From positions 49,727,852-49,791,851 of the forward strand of contig NC_061867.1 in the NCBI RefSeq assembly GCF_907164915.1: a stretch of DNA of 64,000 bases, read 5' to 3'. The notes below the pieces were generated by a model. That model was not told the DNA's origin and did not search any database. It was given only the letters and a program-made list of their open reading frames with translations. Origin of the DNA: Impatiens glandulifera (taxonomy: Eukaryota; Streptophyta; Magnoliopsida; Ericales; Balsaminaceae). Shown piece after piece: positions 1 through 14,069 of the stretch. Each line of letters begins with the position of its first letter. The stretch's first letter is position 1. The translations under genes and the position numbers were made by a program.

Positions 1-2
1 AG

Positions 3-86
3 TTTACTACTGTTGTTGGAGGGCTTTTGGTTATTGCATTTGTTGTTCCAATGGCACAATACTATGCTTATGTATCTAAGAAATGA
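3..86 (+). CDS. 3' end of an unidentified gene, C-terminal membrane segment
   Basis: From base 3 one frame runs open to a TGA at 84-86, giving 27 residues that end PMAQYYAYVSKK. The residues before this are hydrophobic (GGLLVIAFVVP) and could form a final membrane-spanning helix with a short lysine-ended tail, as in small membrane proteins of the ER or plastid. The other two frames give poorer peptides. The 5' part lies outside the window, so the family is not identified and an intron boundary upstream cannot be excluded. A downstream AT-rich stretch fits a 3' UTR. Confidence 0.45.
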   Translation, partial: FTTVVGGLLVIAFVVPMAQYYAYVSKK

Positions 87-1484
87 TTTTTTTTCTTTGG
101 TTCTTATGAAATATGTGACATGTAGAGATAACAATCGATTGATGTTCGTCGATCGGATAAAATGAAATCGTTTATACTTTATATTTTCAATGTCGTAGTA
201 ATCACATTTGAATTTTCAGGTTAGTTGATGCTGATTTGAAATGGTTAATTCTGTTCTAGGTGAGTTTGGTGATACTTAAATCACTTGTGTTTTTGTATTG
301 TTTTTATCGCAAAAAATGTTAGTATTATGATTAGTTATGGTTAGATTTGTCATATACTCTTATGCATGTTGAAATGATGTCTCATGTTCTTTTGCATTAT
401 CATGGGGTGACGGTATTTGAAATTTTCTTTGGAATATGACTAAAAGTTAGTATGTGATGTATGAGTCTCTCGATAGTTTCTGGAAAGATTTGATGGAGAC
501 AACATATATGACGAGTCTGAATCGTTGAGTTACTATATTCATATTATCTTTTGGTAAACTATTTGGCTATTGATTATATAATTCATAACGTTATTATTAT
601 AACATTATGTGAAATATATTATGAAAAGTTTGTGGAGTTGATTGAAAAACTCATCATTCTTTTTAAAAACATTTGTTTACCGTTAAATTTGTTAATTTTT
701 TTGGTGTCCGTTGACTTAAGACTTTGTTTTTCTCCCTTCATTGTCTTTCATGTAAATTAGAAAATTTATTTTTTAATATTTTATGAACATTTAATATATA
801 TCATATCACATTATTTTTTTTAGAATAAAAAGAGAATTACTATCATCGTATTAACTTTGATATCAAACTGTTTCCTAAAATTGAAAAAAAATATATAATT
901 ATTGACAAGAATATTAAATTACAACTACTTATTTATGAATAAAAAAAAACTTACTACAAAACCTTAGGGTTTTAATCATGTATCATCTCCATAAATAGAT
1001 ATAACGACATTTAACCTCACAATATTATAGAAAATCCTTCTCTATATAACAAATTCACAAGCGAAGAAAAAGTGACTACTCATCGCGAAATCATTATTTG
1101 ATGAAAATTGAACTTCTTTGTTGCCCAGCTAGTGTAACTCGTTGCAACCCACCGCTACTCCATCACGGGCAATGCGACCCCAATGCCCTACTAAGATGTT
1201 AATCATTCATTTTTAATAACACAATTCATAATTAAACATATTTACTTAAAAAATTGATTTATTAAAGAATAAACAAGTCAATATACCCCCATTATACTTA
1301 AACAAAGTGTTTTGACATATTGTTGTTGAAAACAATCTCAGTCTCAAAAACAAATATTTCATGTGTCTCCAAAAGCTAATAGAATCATTTCATAAGAGCA
1401 AAAATGTCCCTAAAAAAACTGTCAATTAAAACAGATTTTGAAGATGTTAATAAATGGGATCAAGATCTAGCCTAGCTGCTTACA
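87..1484. other. intergenic spacer between two convergent gene ends
   Basis: About 1.4 kb of AT-rich DNA. It lies between the end of the plus-strand gene and the end of the minus-strand bHLH gene, so it must hold both 3' UTRs and polyadenylation regions. A locally GC-richer patch near 1120-1190 has no long reading frame. I see no gene or transposon terminus in it. Confidence 0.5.
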
Positions 1485-4400
1485 TTAAATTATGGAAGCT
1501 TCTTCATCTTCATGAATCTTACTACTGAGGATCTGACTTACAGCACTTACTATTTCATCCACTGAACCCTTACCCACTTGACAATCATCTTCTACCTGCA
1601 AACATTTACAATTTTAATCTAATTTCATTAAAATATACTAAGTTTAATGACTATTCCATACATGTTCAAATGATCATAAACACCTTGAGGCTTGCACAAT
1701 TCAAATAAGTATCTATGCTTGCTGAGAAACTTGTTAGTTCATCATAGTGCAAAATCTTTTCTTCGCGGTGATGAGAAAGTTATTTGCGTTAATATTCATC
1801 GATATTTAGGATAGAATGTGATATAAACATGATTTTGGGAGACATAGATATCATCGTATCATATTTGTCACTTCACAATCAATGGATAATTAACCGATAA
1901 CTTAGCCGAAAGGATGTCCTTACAGAAGGCCATGAGGCTCCCGATTTTGTAAAAGAAAGTTGTATTGTTCAAGAAGAGTCCCACTACGACATAATTCAAG
2001 AGTTAATAAACGATTTTAACAACTAAATGAACTAGTATAGAGACACTCAAACATACTCTAAAGATGAATCCACTTAAGAACCCTAGATGTGTTATCAAGT
2101 GGTTAGAATGAATTATGAATGAATTTGAATGTATTATTTCATGCATGGATGTGTTTCTAACTAAATTTTATTTTATAATAGGTAATAAATATAAAAGCAA
2201 AGTAGACCTTATGGAGTATGTCAAGATGCTATTTTTTAGTTTTTGAGAATATCTTTTTATGTAAATGATTATTAGTTGACAAGTTTATTTAAGTTGTTTA
2301 GGTATTAATAATTTTGATATTATAAATTTTGGATTAATAAAAAAAAATTTAGTATTTCTTGGTTTCATCCTTTTAAAAAAGGATTGGTATTTCTTAGAAT
2401 TTCAACACTTTGATATAATTAATTAATTATTATTTGAAAATTTTGAATTGCAAATAGGTAGGTAATAAAGAATAAAATTTGAAAAAAGAGTATTAAATTT
2501 TTATTTAGAAAAACACCTTTATGGTAGTTTATTTGAGCTTAATGACCTTATTGACCTTATCAAATTAATTATCCTAGCCTCAACTTTAGGCAATTTTAGT
2601 AAAAATAAAAATTTAGGATATATGTTTTTTAGATTAAAATATTTTTTTTCCTCTAAACTAACTTAGTGGTGGTTGAACTCATAAAAAACATACATGTTAT
2701 TACTAAATTTTTTTGTTTACTATGATATTAATGAAATTCTCATTAAATATATATATATATATATATATATATTTTTCTTAGAATAACTAGATTATTTCAA
2801 AAAATTCCACACCAAACATTGGTACACCAGTATTTTATCCTCAATTATTCATGTGATCAAACTATTAATAAAAAAAAACATAAATATCGTACCTTTATCT
2901 TTTTGAATAATACTTTAAAATATCAGTTATTAAAAATCAAATAAATTAGATATACTGTTTTTTTCTTCTTCTATGGGCTATCTTTCACGTTGACAAGATT
3001 GAGTTTGCATGTATCCCTATTTGAAAACAATATTGTATCGAAGAAGCTGATTTTAATGAGAAAACAAAAACCTAATTTTTTTTTAAATTCTATTTTGAAT
3101 GTTTAAATGAGATAAAATTTTAAATATAAGTTAATCATATATTAATAAATTTGCTTACATCCCCTCTTCTAGTCTAGTGACAATAAGAGACGATATTAAC
3201 CCTAATTTTTTGGGTTTGAGTCTGTCATGTGACAAGTTCTGCGTCTGGTTAAGTGTGTTTGCGGACTACATATTTAATTTGTTGTCCAATTTTTTTCTCC
3301 TAAATTTGTTTAGGTTTTTTTATACCTTTCAAATTTCAATTCCAGAACTAACAAAATATTTCTAGAGGGTACATTTGAAAAGTATTTTCTCTATCAAGGT
3401 TTACCTCAATTCAACATTAAGATATATTTTCAGCCTCACCAAAGTCCTATGTTTGAGCCCGTTAAAAAACAAATTATGGGTATATTAAATGGTTAAGTGT
3501 GTTTGCGTGTTATGTATTTAACCCTTATGATTAATCGTACTCCAAAACATTTTAAAAGTATATATATATATATACTTACAAAAATTGTTTCTAAGACAAA
3601 TTGTCCACCTTTTATGGTTAAAATATAACTTCAGCTCTAATTAAAAAAAATTTATCAAACAAAATATTAGTTTTTTTTTTTTGTCAGAAAAAATAATAAA
3701 AACCTAGATCAAAGAACCTACTTGTCCTTTCAAAATACGATTAAAGAAGAAAGTTGCAGGCTTGCAGTTATAAGATGATGTAAACAATATAATAACTTTG
3801 ATACTTTTTTATGGAATAGCAAAAAAAAAAAAATACCACCTAAAAGTTAATAATTATTTTCTATTTATATCATTTAAATACTCGAAAAAATAAAAAGTAA
3901 GAGAGAGAGACATACCTTTACGTTAAGAGAGTATAGGACAGTCTGATCAATTGTGGTAACATTGAGATGAAGAATACTGAACCGGAGTCTTTGTAAACCG
4001 GAAACCATTTTCAGTAACTGTCTAGGCCGTTTCTTAGACCGGATTCTCAAGTTTGCATGATTTTCTACAACCGTCACTTCTACATCGTCTAATTCTCCGA
4101 TGGGTTCGGTGTCCATTGCCGGTTCGGAAATTGAACCGGCCGAGTTTCCTGCAGAGGAGGACGAACCGGTGATGTGGTGATCAACCGGTTCATAGTTCAT
4201 CTTTTTCTTCCCGTTGAGAAATTGTAGACGATGTTCTAGCTCCTTGACGTAGTTAATTGCTCCTCCAATTATAGAGGCTTGATCACTCTAAATATATACA
4301 GAAAAAGTAAGTAATTGGAGTCGAAAATGAAAAAAAAATCGAAATTTATCGTTCCTTCTATGTATCGATCTTCTTAAATTTTAAACTATCGATTTTTTAG

Positions 4401-5648
4401 ATTTGTGTGTGTTGTTGTTTGATTTAATAATTATCATTGAATTATAACAATTTGAGTCTTGATTTTGTATTTGTAGTTTTGTTTTTATGAATTTATTCCA
4501 ATAAGTGTTATTACTTGCTTGTAATGAATTATGTCATATTTGTGATCTTAATTTATTTACTAATAATTTATTAAATATAGTTACTTTTAATAAACAAATA
4601 TATGAAATAATAATAATAACAAAATTTAATATTTTAGTAAATAACAATAACAAAGATCATAAGTTAAACTAAGAACTTGTTTTCTTTAATTAATCATAAT
4701 TAAATATCACGTATTTCTCTTAATTTTTTAACCAATATACTAAAATACTGTCAATTTAATAAAAAATAATCTTCAATTTTGTTTTATCATGAAACATTAA
4801 CATTCACCTCCTCAAAACCATAGTAAGTTAGTAACTTAACATTTTTTCAAATAAATCAGATTTATTTTAAAAATCCCAAACGGAACAAGCTTTTACATAA
4901 AAAAATAAAATAAAAAACAACTATGTATATACATAAGTATGATTTATTACTAGTTTATGGGTTAAGCTTATTTTCAAACAATTTTATTCCAAATACAACA
5001 TGAAATACATTTTTTTGACAAAAACTAGAGGATGTTTTTATGATGATAAAATGTAAAATTAAATTATGGGTTAATAGTATTTAGGTATGAATAAAAGATA
5101 ATTACACTTAATTTCTTATTATAATTAATTTTTCAAATGATAATTCCTATCCCTATCAAGATTTCTTCAAAAACATGAGTAAGTAAGTGTGAGTGAGTGT
5201 GTGAGAGAGAGTATATAATATGTACCCTATGAACATAGGAGTCCGGCATAAGTTGTCGGAGTGCAGAAAGATAATTGTTCATTTGTTTCCTCCTATTACG
5301 CTCCACAGTAATGTGTGTCATTCTCTGTTTCTCTATCTCTTCCTTATTCTTTCTATTCCTCTGCCGGCGCCGGCGTGGTTTTACCGGCGGCACATCTCCG
5401 GCGGTATCGGCGGCTGGTTTTGGATCTTCGATTAGCAAAGGTGGAAGAGAAGGAGGAGGAGGGGATGATAATGTCGATGTTGAGTTCCAATAATGGTTTG
5501 TTTGGTTTTCCAACAAATCGAACCAATTTTCATTCTCATTGTTTTCAAGATTCTCTTCCATTCCATACCCAAATTCAAACATGTTGTAGATTTCTCTTCC
5601 GTTGTATTCAAACAGGTCCTGATGAGACACCCCAGCTTCTAACGCCAT
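1485..5648 (-). CDS. bHLH transcription factor, subgroup Ia (bHLH94/96/71-like)
   Basis: Three exons join in frame: 5648-5226, 4287-3916 and 1595-1485, giving 301 residues and a TAA stop. Introns are GT-AG (donors GTACAT and GTATGT; acceptors TTTAG and TGCAG). Residues 1-90 are acidic and proline-rich. Residues 91-102 are an Arg/Lys-rich stretch. The basic region is [17 protein letters not shown] with the His112-Glu116-Arg120 triad that reads E-box/G-box DNA. Helix 1 and the loop follow. Exon 2 opens with the second helix ([20 protein letters not shown]), then a serine-rich spacer and an ACT-like tail running into exon 3 ([21 protein letters not shown]). The [15 protein letters not shown] motif and the VEDDC/SVDEI tail are typical of subgroup Ia, the group that also holds SPCH, MUTE and FAMA; closest by eye are bHLH94/96/71. 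It should be a nuclear DNA-binding dimer. An Arg-Ser replaces the usual Arg-Gly at the exon 1-2 junction. No disabling change is seen. Confidence 0.92.
1596..3915 (-). other. large intron 2 of the bHLH gene
   Basis: The intron is 2,320 bp, far longer than intron 1 (938 bp). It holds a (TA) run near 2747-2771. It also holds two segments (about 3170-3290 and 3425-3545) that share the string GGTTAAGTGTGTTTGCG and a GGTTTGAG/TGTTTGAG box, suggesting two relics of one short interspersed repeat. No reading frame of note. Confidence 0.6.
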
Positions 5649-5734
5649 TGTTTCTTCTCTCTCTTCTCTTCTTTCTCTTCTCTCTCACACACATACATAT
5701 ACAAAAGCATTGGTCAGTCTATAATTGTTGGATT

Positions 5735-5742
5735 CTTATATA
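5735..5742 (-). promoter_or_regulatory. TATA box of the bHLH gene
   Basis: The minus strand reads TATATAAG here, about 90 bp upstream of the bHLH start codon. Between it and the ATG lies a GA-rich leader (CT-rich on the plus strand, about 5650-5690), typical of a plant 5' UTR. Position and sequence support a core promoter; no transcription start is proved. Confidence 0.55.
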
Positions 5743-5959
5743 ATGCTAGTTTTATTTATTTTTTCTTTTAAATATAAAAAGTTAACCTATATATCCACAT
5801 TATATTTACTCAAAAAAATTATTTTTATTTTATTTTATTCCACTTTTTTTTTTTTTAATATATAACCCGAAAACACATTTTACCAATTTAACTAAATAAA
5901 TGAACAGAGTTGCCTCCGAGTTTTGGGCTGCCCCAGCCTTCGATAGAAAAAATATCGAT

Positions 5960-6095
5960 ATTTTTGTTGTTACCCTATGTATAATTTATAAAATTGATAA
6001 AAAAAATTAATTTTTAGTAAGATTTGAACCCATAACTAAATAAAAACTTTACACTTTTATCTTCAACCAATAAGCTACGACACTCGTAATTAAAA
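5960..6095 (-). repeat. tRNA-derived SINE-like relic
   Basis: On the minus strand, TAGCTTATTGGTTGAAG (complement of about 6061-6080) resembles a pol III A box. About 35 bases later ATGGGTTCAAATC (complement of about 6021-6036) resembles a B box. This spacing is that of tRNA genes and SINEs. There is no cloverleaf or clear poly(A) tail, so it is an old relic rather than a tRNA gene. Confidence 0.35.
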
Positions 6096-6139
6096 TTATA
6101 ACAAATTTAATAAAATATCTTTCTATTTTTAATAAATAA

Positions 6140-6245
6140 GTTGTCTTGAGAGTGTGTTGTCCTAGCCCGAGGGCTTGCTGAACTTACTCCAAACGTGCGC
6201 CTAACGGACTCGAACCTAAGACCTCATTAAGTCTAAAATTCATTC
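6140..6245 (-). repeat. second tRNA-like relic with B-box motif
   Basis: The minus strand reads TAGGTTCGAGTCCGTTAGG around 6192-6212, a near-consensus pol III B box, in a patch richer in GC than its surroundings. The A box is not clear. Probably another degraded SINE or terminal fragment of a retroelement. Confidence 0.25.
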
Positions 6246-9200
6246 AAACTTAAACTAATTTAAGTTTAAATTGAAATTTGGTGGATTTTAATTTAGTTTC
6301 TTCATGTTAATAATTATTTTAAATAAATTGAACTTTGTCTAAAGGCATAACACAAATAAATTTTACTCTAATAAATGGAATAAAATTATTAAATTAATGA
6401 ATATTTTTTATAAAATGTATCTATTGGGAGATAATAATGAAAAAGTAAATAAATAAAAGAAGATTAATATGTCAATTAAATTTAAATGATTTTATTAATG
6501 AATAGATAACTCATGTCTCAACCACGATTAGGTGATTCAGTTGAAGAGATCAATAATTTTGAGTTAGATTCTTATTTAAAATATTTTAAATTAAAATAAT
6601 GGTCACAATAATATTTAATGTTAATTTTTTAAAATAAAATAAAAGATAAAATAATGTAGATGTAAAATTGAATATTATTTGGTCTTGAGGTTATTTCTCA
6701 ATAATGTATGTTTTATATACTTTGATCTGTATGACTTTTACATTAATAATTAAACTAGTCTAATAATAACTGTAAAAAATGATAATTTTTTTTTTAAAAA
6801 AAAAGTAGTACAAATAAACAAGGGTAGTTTAAGTCTAATAACAAAAATAATAAAAAAATATGAGTGTCCAACAAAGTGTTACCACACTAAAAACACAACA
6901 AAATTAACAATTTAAAAAATAATAATAAAATATAAACCAAATACTCATTAACAAATAAACAATAAAAAAAACATTCTCAAGATTATTATAAGTTCACAAT
7001 ATTTTTTGAATAATTTACAAAATACTGTTGGCATACGCAAATATATAAGACCACACATAAAATTGATATTATTTAAGCTTGAAAAATAAGGTAGTAATTA
7101 GTACAATATGGTGACAAAAAATAAAAATTATATTATAAATTATAAATAAATTAACAACTAAATCTACAGTGGATGTTAAATTATATTAGAAATTTTGGTT
7201 ATAACATGAAGACTATATATGTTCTTGAAAAAAAGTTTTTACACATTTTTCTATCTTCGATTAAGTGAAAGACGATATTTTTTATCAATATTAAATTTGG
7301 GTCAGAATATTCAATTTCAAATTAAAACAATAAATGTCATGTTTATTTGTCTAAATAAATCAAATTTTAATATAACAGAAAGAGATAAAATGTGGATTAA
7401 CACTATTTTTTATTATTATTTTCATGATGTACTCTTATTTATATATAATTAAAAGACCAGAACAAATTTTAGTTATTTGATATTTGTTTGTGTTAGAATG
7501 TACATATTTTATATTAGAAAACATTATTTAATTTATGTTACATAGAATACATATAAAAGTAAATTATTTGAGGTGAGAAATACATTTATTTTGGAGTTGA
7601 GTTAAAAAAATAATAAAACGTTTCTACATGAAAAAGGATATGAATATTAATTTGGTGAACAAATTAAATGTTACTTTTATTAATGATCCGTAATTTTGAT
7701 TGAAGTGATTTTTGTAACGTTATATTTGTATCTCCCTGGATATGATATTTTTAGAATTATTTTCGTTATAATTAAGGTTTATTAACCAATTTTGAAAAAT
7801 CTATTGCTGAAAAGTTTTGTTTTTAAATATATGCAATATAAAATACAAATAAAATAATAATATTAACTACTCAAATTTCGTTTAAGATTAACTAATTAAA
7901 AAATTATAGAATAACATAAAATTATATATAAAAATATTTTACCTTATATATTATTGCATGTTTTGTTTGCTATGTGTTGGTCAAAATAGATTAGTTTATT
8001 GTGTATTTACTGATTTAAAGTTTGAGGTATTTATAAATAAATAAATATTAATTTTATAAAAAGAAGTTATTTTTATTTTTTATTTTTAGTTAATAATTTA
8101 AATAATATGATATATATATATATGAAGTTTTTTTTTATATAAAATATAATTACATAAAAATGAGTTATATGAATTAATATAGTTGACAATTCATGTTTGG
8201 GTGTGCGTATTTGTATTGACGGGAACAGTTGAAAAATAGTAACTTAAACCCGATCTGTTTAAGGTTAAATTTTTTAAAAATTAACATGATAGGTTTATTT
8301 GTAATCTTGAACCATACTCAATTGACCTGACTTAACTCGATTTAATCCAATATAATTAATTTCACGTTAAAATACATCAATATAAGAGAACAAAAGTTAA
8401 AACACATATTCACTTATAAAAAACCATATAAAAGAAAATGAGTGAGTAAGATATAGAACCCTAGAAGAAAATTGTACGTTAGTTAGCAGGTATACTTTGG
8501 TCATTTCGGGTCGACATAGTTTTGATCCTTTTATTAATTAGATTAAATGGATCAACCTGATTTCGATTCTAACCCAAAAATACATTATCATAACCTTTTT
8601 CTTTTCCGTGTTTTCGGGTAGATTAAAAATTGATGACCCTGCTCTACACTTTCATGAAGGCCCACCTCACCTGCTGGCTTAAGATTTATAATAGCTGGTA
8701 ACATGATTTTGGATTATTTGAAATAATCTTTCAAAATATAAATTACTTTTATAAATAAACCAAAATTAATTTTGTACAAGAGAAGAAAGAATATCTACAG
8801 AAGAGTGCACGTGAATTGTTGCTAGTAAATTTCTCAAATCGACATAATGATGGAAGAATACCAAACTTATGTGATAGAATCAAACTGTGAGCTGTTCATG
8901 CTCACACGTGTCCAAAATAAAATCATATTCAATTATCATTTTAATTTGGATTTTACTGTTGTCTAATACTAATTATTTTCATCTCCAAATTAAATGTATC
9001 ATTTTTTTAACTCTTTGAGAAGGATCATAATTATAACTTGTCATTTAAACATTTGTAAGTATCATTTTGATTTGTGTGTTCTTGAAAGTGGAATTTTTAG
9101 TTCATTGTATTAAATATAAAAAGGTACAAAGGTTATGCTTGATATTCCATGTTTTGGTTCGTTGATCATAGACACTCAAATTCAATTACATAGAATATGG

Positions 9201-10339
9201 GTTAACCAATCTTAAAGTTAAGAAATTTGAAAATCTTGAAAATAGCATTTTCTATGTCGATTAAACATTAGGGTGGAGATTTTCCAAAAAAAAAACATTA
9301 GGGCGGGAAATACATTTAATAAGGTTCTCCTTTTGTTATATATATATTTTATAATTTTCCTTTTGAGAAGGTTGAGTTCTTGTTCTCATTCGAAGTGCGA
9401 TCAATCCTAGCGGGTTAAGTAAATATCATGTAAACACACTCATGACTCAACTAATTTAATCAGACGTGACGTGTCTCTCGACAGGCTCGAACACAGGACT
9501 TTGGAAAAACTAGAATTCTCCCCTTAAAGAATTATTCTCTTAATTAATAATTAAAACCCTAATAAGACACATCATAGTTAAGAAACATTTTAAACACCAT
9601 TAAAACAAATATAAGGCTAAAATTTCGTGATTTTGTTCATCGAAAATCAAGTCATCTTTTTATGTTTAGGCATGCAAATTCTTTTACATTTTTTATGGTA
9701 AATTAATTACGTTATATGGAATGATGAAGTCCACCCAAAGATACAATAAATTGAATACTTAGGATTGTTTTTGCGGAGTCTTTCAAAGGATTTTTTTGTT
9801 ATGATTGAATAGAAATAGTCTCAAATATGTATTTCCCCATCCTTGATATTCTTTTGGATGTTAAGAATAGTGCAACATGTTTGTTTAAATGAAAAATGTA
9901 ACACCTTTAGATAAATAGCTAGATTCGATTTCATCCCTATTAATTTGTTGAACTTATAGTAGTATTAAAATGTATATTAATTTCATATTTTGGTCACACA
10001 AACAAGTTGTTGGTTATTCTCATTGTGTTACCACAAGATATTAAAGTAAAATTATTTCTCAATCAAAAAAACAATTGAAAAAAATTAAGCAATATATATA
10101 TATATATATATAGGTAAAACTTAGTGTTATTAAAATATATATTAATTTCATATGTTGTCACATTATAAATAGGAAATTAAAGTAAGGCATGCACTGTAAC
10201 AATAATTTTCTTAAAAAAAAAGCTAACCCTATATATCTTATTAATGAAATATTAGGATTTTGATCCTCAATCAACCGGCGCTGCCTTGTTTGGATTGTTT
10301 TAAAAAAAAATTCGATTTAGAAAAGGATAATTAATCCAT

Positions 10340-10465
10340 CAAGCTAGGTAGCCTTAGTGGTAAGAGTTAACTTAAAAAACGAAAATGTTACGGGTTCGAT
10401 TTTATCCGAAAACATGAGTAAACATTAGTGTCTAGTGATACCATTTCACCAAATTCCAATCAAGG
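10340..10465 (+). repeat. tRNA-derived SINE-like element
   Basis: AGGTAGCCTTAGTGGTAAGAG at about 10346-10366 fits a tRNA A box. CGGGTTCGATTTTATCC at about 10391-10407 fits a B box, 25 bases downstream. The following sequence continues as a unique body. This is the expected head of a tRNA-derived SINE. No target-site duplication was found. Confidence 0.4.
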
Positions 10466-10469
10466 CCAT

Positions 10470-12040
10470 AGATCTGATCATAATCAAATTATTAAGGATA
10501 AAGTGACTCTCTTACCAATGCGAATGTGATTAATTGCTAATAGTAGAATATTTGCTCAAATCTATATAGGGAATAATAATATAATAATATTATTAAAGCC
10601 AGCTTGCTACAAACACTTTATATGAGATCCTTTTGCATCATTATATCTTCGTATACTTTTCAATTCCCATGTAATTAATTAATTAAATTTCTTAATTAAA
10701 AGGAAAAGGATTAATGATGACTATACATGAATTTTCTTTTGTTTTTGTTCTTTCCTTAATTAGTTGCCCAAATTAGAAGCAAATCTCAATAAATATGGAA
10801 AATAGCGGTAAAAAAGTTCTTGAAAAAGACTTTATTATATATATACTTTTGATCATTTATGTGATTTAACTATATACATGTAAATAAATCACATAAAATA
10901 TAGTAATTTTTTAAAAGTGAAATTAATGTATTATAAATACTTAGTTATAATGAGTCATGATGTGTGTATTACAACATTAAGAGTAGTTTGATATGGGTTT
11001 TTTAGATTTTTTTTTGAATTTTTACTACATTTTTATAAATTATATCCTTATCATAATTATTATTATTTTAACTACCAAATCATTCATTTTATCAACTAAA
11101 ATACTTTTATTTTATCTTATAAAATTTAAATTTTAAAAAGAAAAAGACATTAATATAGTAATTTAACAAAGTAAAAACTCAAATAACTTACTTTTTTTAT
11201 TCAAATAGTTTTTTTTACAAATCCAAAAACATTCCTTAAATAACCAATTATATGAAACAAACCCTAATTATGGATATTTGTGTTGACAATTGGCTCTTGA
11301 GTTTTCTGTGATGGTTTTATCTTTGGTAAAAGTCATAATTGAACAAACTATTTTTTTTATTGGGTTTTCATTATATTTTTATGAACTTGAACCAAATATG
11401 GAGCAATGAATGAATTGGAAAGTGACGAGAAAATAGGTTAAGCTCTTTCTCTTTATCTTATTGATGTCATTTCATTGATATTTGATGATATAAAAATGGG
11501 TCCCAAATCTTATTTTCTCCTGTCTTCTTCTATCACCTCACGACATGAATTGATACTCTAAAGCCAAGACACAGATTACACACACACACAAAGTCATGTG
11601 ATGCAATGAATGGAGTCTTTTCTATCTAGCAACTTTTTAGGTTAAATTATCATTAATTGCAACAACATATGCAGGCCCTATGTATAAAAAAGTACTTAAT
11701 TCCTGTTCATATTCATTTTTAAATCTTGATCCATTCTTAATCAATTGGTATTGAGTTAGTTAAGCAAAATCTATGTATATACTATATACATAAAACCTAA
11801 AATATGGTCTAAAAGTGGTTGATATATATATGTTCATCGTCATTGATTCCTCCAAAAGTTGAGATAAAAGTTTTATTGACTAGTGAGTCCCTTTGTCGAT
11901 GGTTCACTTCACATATTCTTGTATCTATCTCCTGCCCAAAACGTGTACCCATACATCAATATTATTGATTAAATTCTAGAAGTTGATTTTGGATTTTGTT
12001 ATTTATATTGAAAATTAATTAGATGATAATGTTGTAAGAT

Positions 12041-12108
<68 letters not shown>

Positions 12109-13620
12109 ATTACAAGTTAATAATATTCATTTTTTTTTTGTGATCATTCATTCGAACGGTACATCAACGTCTGTTATACCGATTCAATATTAACGGAAAA
12201 ACATTATATCGGTCGGATATCGAATTTAAATATATAAAAACCGATGGATTTGAATATATAATTTAGATACAGAAAAATCGATCTTTTAGATTTAATATAG
12301 AGCTTATTCAAATAATGGAAAAAATCTAACTCGTAATAAATATATATTAATTAATATATTTATATAAGAAATTAATTCTCATTAAATCAAATAAGAAGTC
12401 ACACATAGAACACTAATTTACAAATAAAAGAAAATAACATTTAAAAAATCAAATATATACATTACATAATATAAACTAGCATGCCCTTATATTAAAGATT
12501 AATCAAATAATTTTAATTTTAATGTGAAACATCATTTTATTTTATAATTTAAAAATATATATACTTTAGATTTAAAATTAATGATAAAAAAACATATATT
12601 TAAAAAATTATTTAATAAATATTCAAGTAATTAATAAATATTATATTGTCAAATATATAAAATAAAAAAACAAATCATATAATTGAATAATTATAGTAAA
12701 GTGGAAAAAGAAAATACAAATAAATTAAAACTATATTATTTTATTGGAAAAGGTAAATATGTCAAAGTTTATAGTATATAAATAAATATTTTATCTTATT
12801 TTGAAAACATTTATAATATTAATTTTCTAATCTTCTAATTGATCATTTAAAATTAACATGCAAAAATGATTGATAAAAAATATAGTAAAATAGACATAAT
12901 ATGATAGTCAAATGAAACTTATATTGTTCTATTGAGAAGTTAATAATGTAACTCGTAAACATGTATTTTATCTTGAATGTATTTATCATTTTTTTAGTTA
13001 ATTTTTTTTTATTAATATTTTCAATTTATAAAACATATTTATCAAATTAATTATAAAATAGACATAAAATGTTATATTAAAAGAGGATGAGATATCCTTA
13101 ATTTATTAAAAATCATACTCATGAAGAATTTTACCCTATCAAATATAGATTCTTTCAAGAATGATATTAAAACCACCATTCATACATACATTTAATTCAA
13201 ATTCATATATTTTATCATATTTTATCCTTTATTGTCTCAATTCAAAATATTAACTATTTAACCATATTTTATTCTTTATTGGTCTCAAATTTAAAATATT
13301 AACTATTAATCATTGAACCACTTGGGACTGTTCAATTTATAATTTTATGTATATATATTTAATCATTGTTAATGAATAAAAAAATAATTATATAAATAAT
13401 AGATATATAGAACATATAAAAATTATATTAATTATATTTATATTAAATACATTATAAATTTAATTATTTATAATTTTATATATTTAAAGTATTATTTTTA
13501 TATAATAATATAATACAGTCCGTTAATATTTTTACAAACATTACTCCATACTAATTAATTTAAAATATTTTAAAAATTATAATAAAATAACTTAACAAAA
13601 ATATTACAATTATCTTATTT
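10470..13620. other. gene-free AT-rich region
   Basis: Very AT-rich, with no reading frame of coding character. A slightly GC-richer stretch near 11500-11600 has a short CA run but no recognised RNA gene. From 12.1 to 13.6 kb the sequence is almost pure A/T and probably degraded repeat. Confidence 0.5.
12044..12102. repeat. (TA)n microsatellite
   Basis: About 59 bases of uninterrupted alternating TA, the longest pure dinucleotide run in the window. Such runs are self-complementary and often polymorphic. Confidence 0.95.
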
Positions 13621-13821
13621 TAAAATTTATTAATATATTAATGAATGTATAAGTGATAACATCTCGTATTACTTTTTTTTTTTTTGTTATACTTAAAAAG
13701 TTATGTTTTCTCAACTGACTCGACATTACCGACCTTATACTAAAATCCGACTTGACATTATTGACAAGCAACCCACAAGTCATATCTATCATTACATATC
13801 TTCACTTTGAATATTTTTCTC

Positions 13822-14010
13822 CATCTGCAACTCATCATATTATCGACCACATTCTACCATCACATTGTGCATTTTGCTCCATTCGACTCGTCATTATCGA
13901 CCAACACCTATCCACACTTTGAACATTATGCATTAACCAACTCATCATTATCAATCATATTACACCCTCATTTTGGACATTTTGATCCAATTTGAACCAT
14001 CATCCTCATT
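13822..14010. repeat. 55-bp minisatellite, block 1
   Basis: Three to four diverged head-to-tail units of about 54-56 bp, each of the form ACTCRTCATTATC followed by a CA-rich part and ATTTTGCTCCATT. Unit starts are near 13830, 13886 and 13940. Short open frames across it are products of the repeat. Confidence 0.6.
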
Positions 14011-14069
14011 TAAAATCCGATCATTCTCTTAATCCATCATTGCACCCACATATGCCATCACCATTTAAA

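Larger units (their letters stand above)
5750..10340. other. gene-free AT-rich intergenic region
   Basis: Apart from the two tRNA-like relics near 6 kb, I see no gene here. It contains TA runs (8110, 9340, 10095), poly-A/T tracts and scattered short open frames with no plant-like coding character. Patches such as 8470-8660 (GGGTCGAC, CCCGATCTG) and 9380-9500 are locally more complex and may be eroded transposon ends, but no paired termini are visible. Confidence 0.5.

Noticed and set aside
5220..5743. Three plus-strand open frames overlapping bHLH exon 1, the longest 142 codons
   Set aside because: They are antisense shadows of the well-supported minus-strand exon and lack domain signals.
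11500..11600. Possible microRNA precursor in a less AT-rich patch
   Set aside because: No stem of convincing length could be paired by eye and no known plant miRNA sequence was found.
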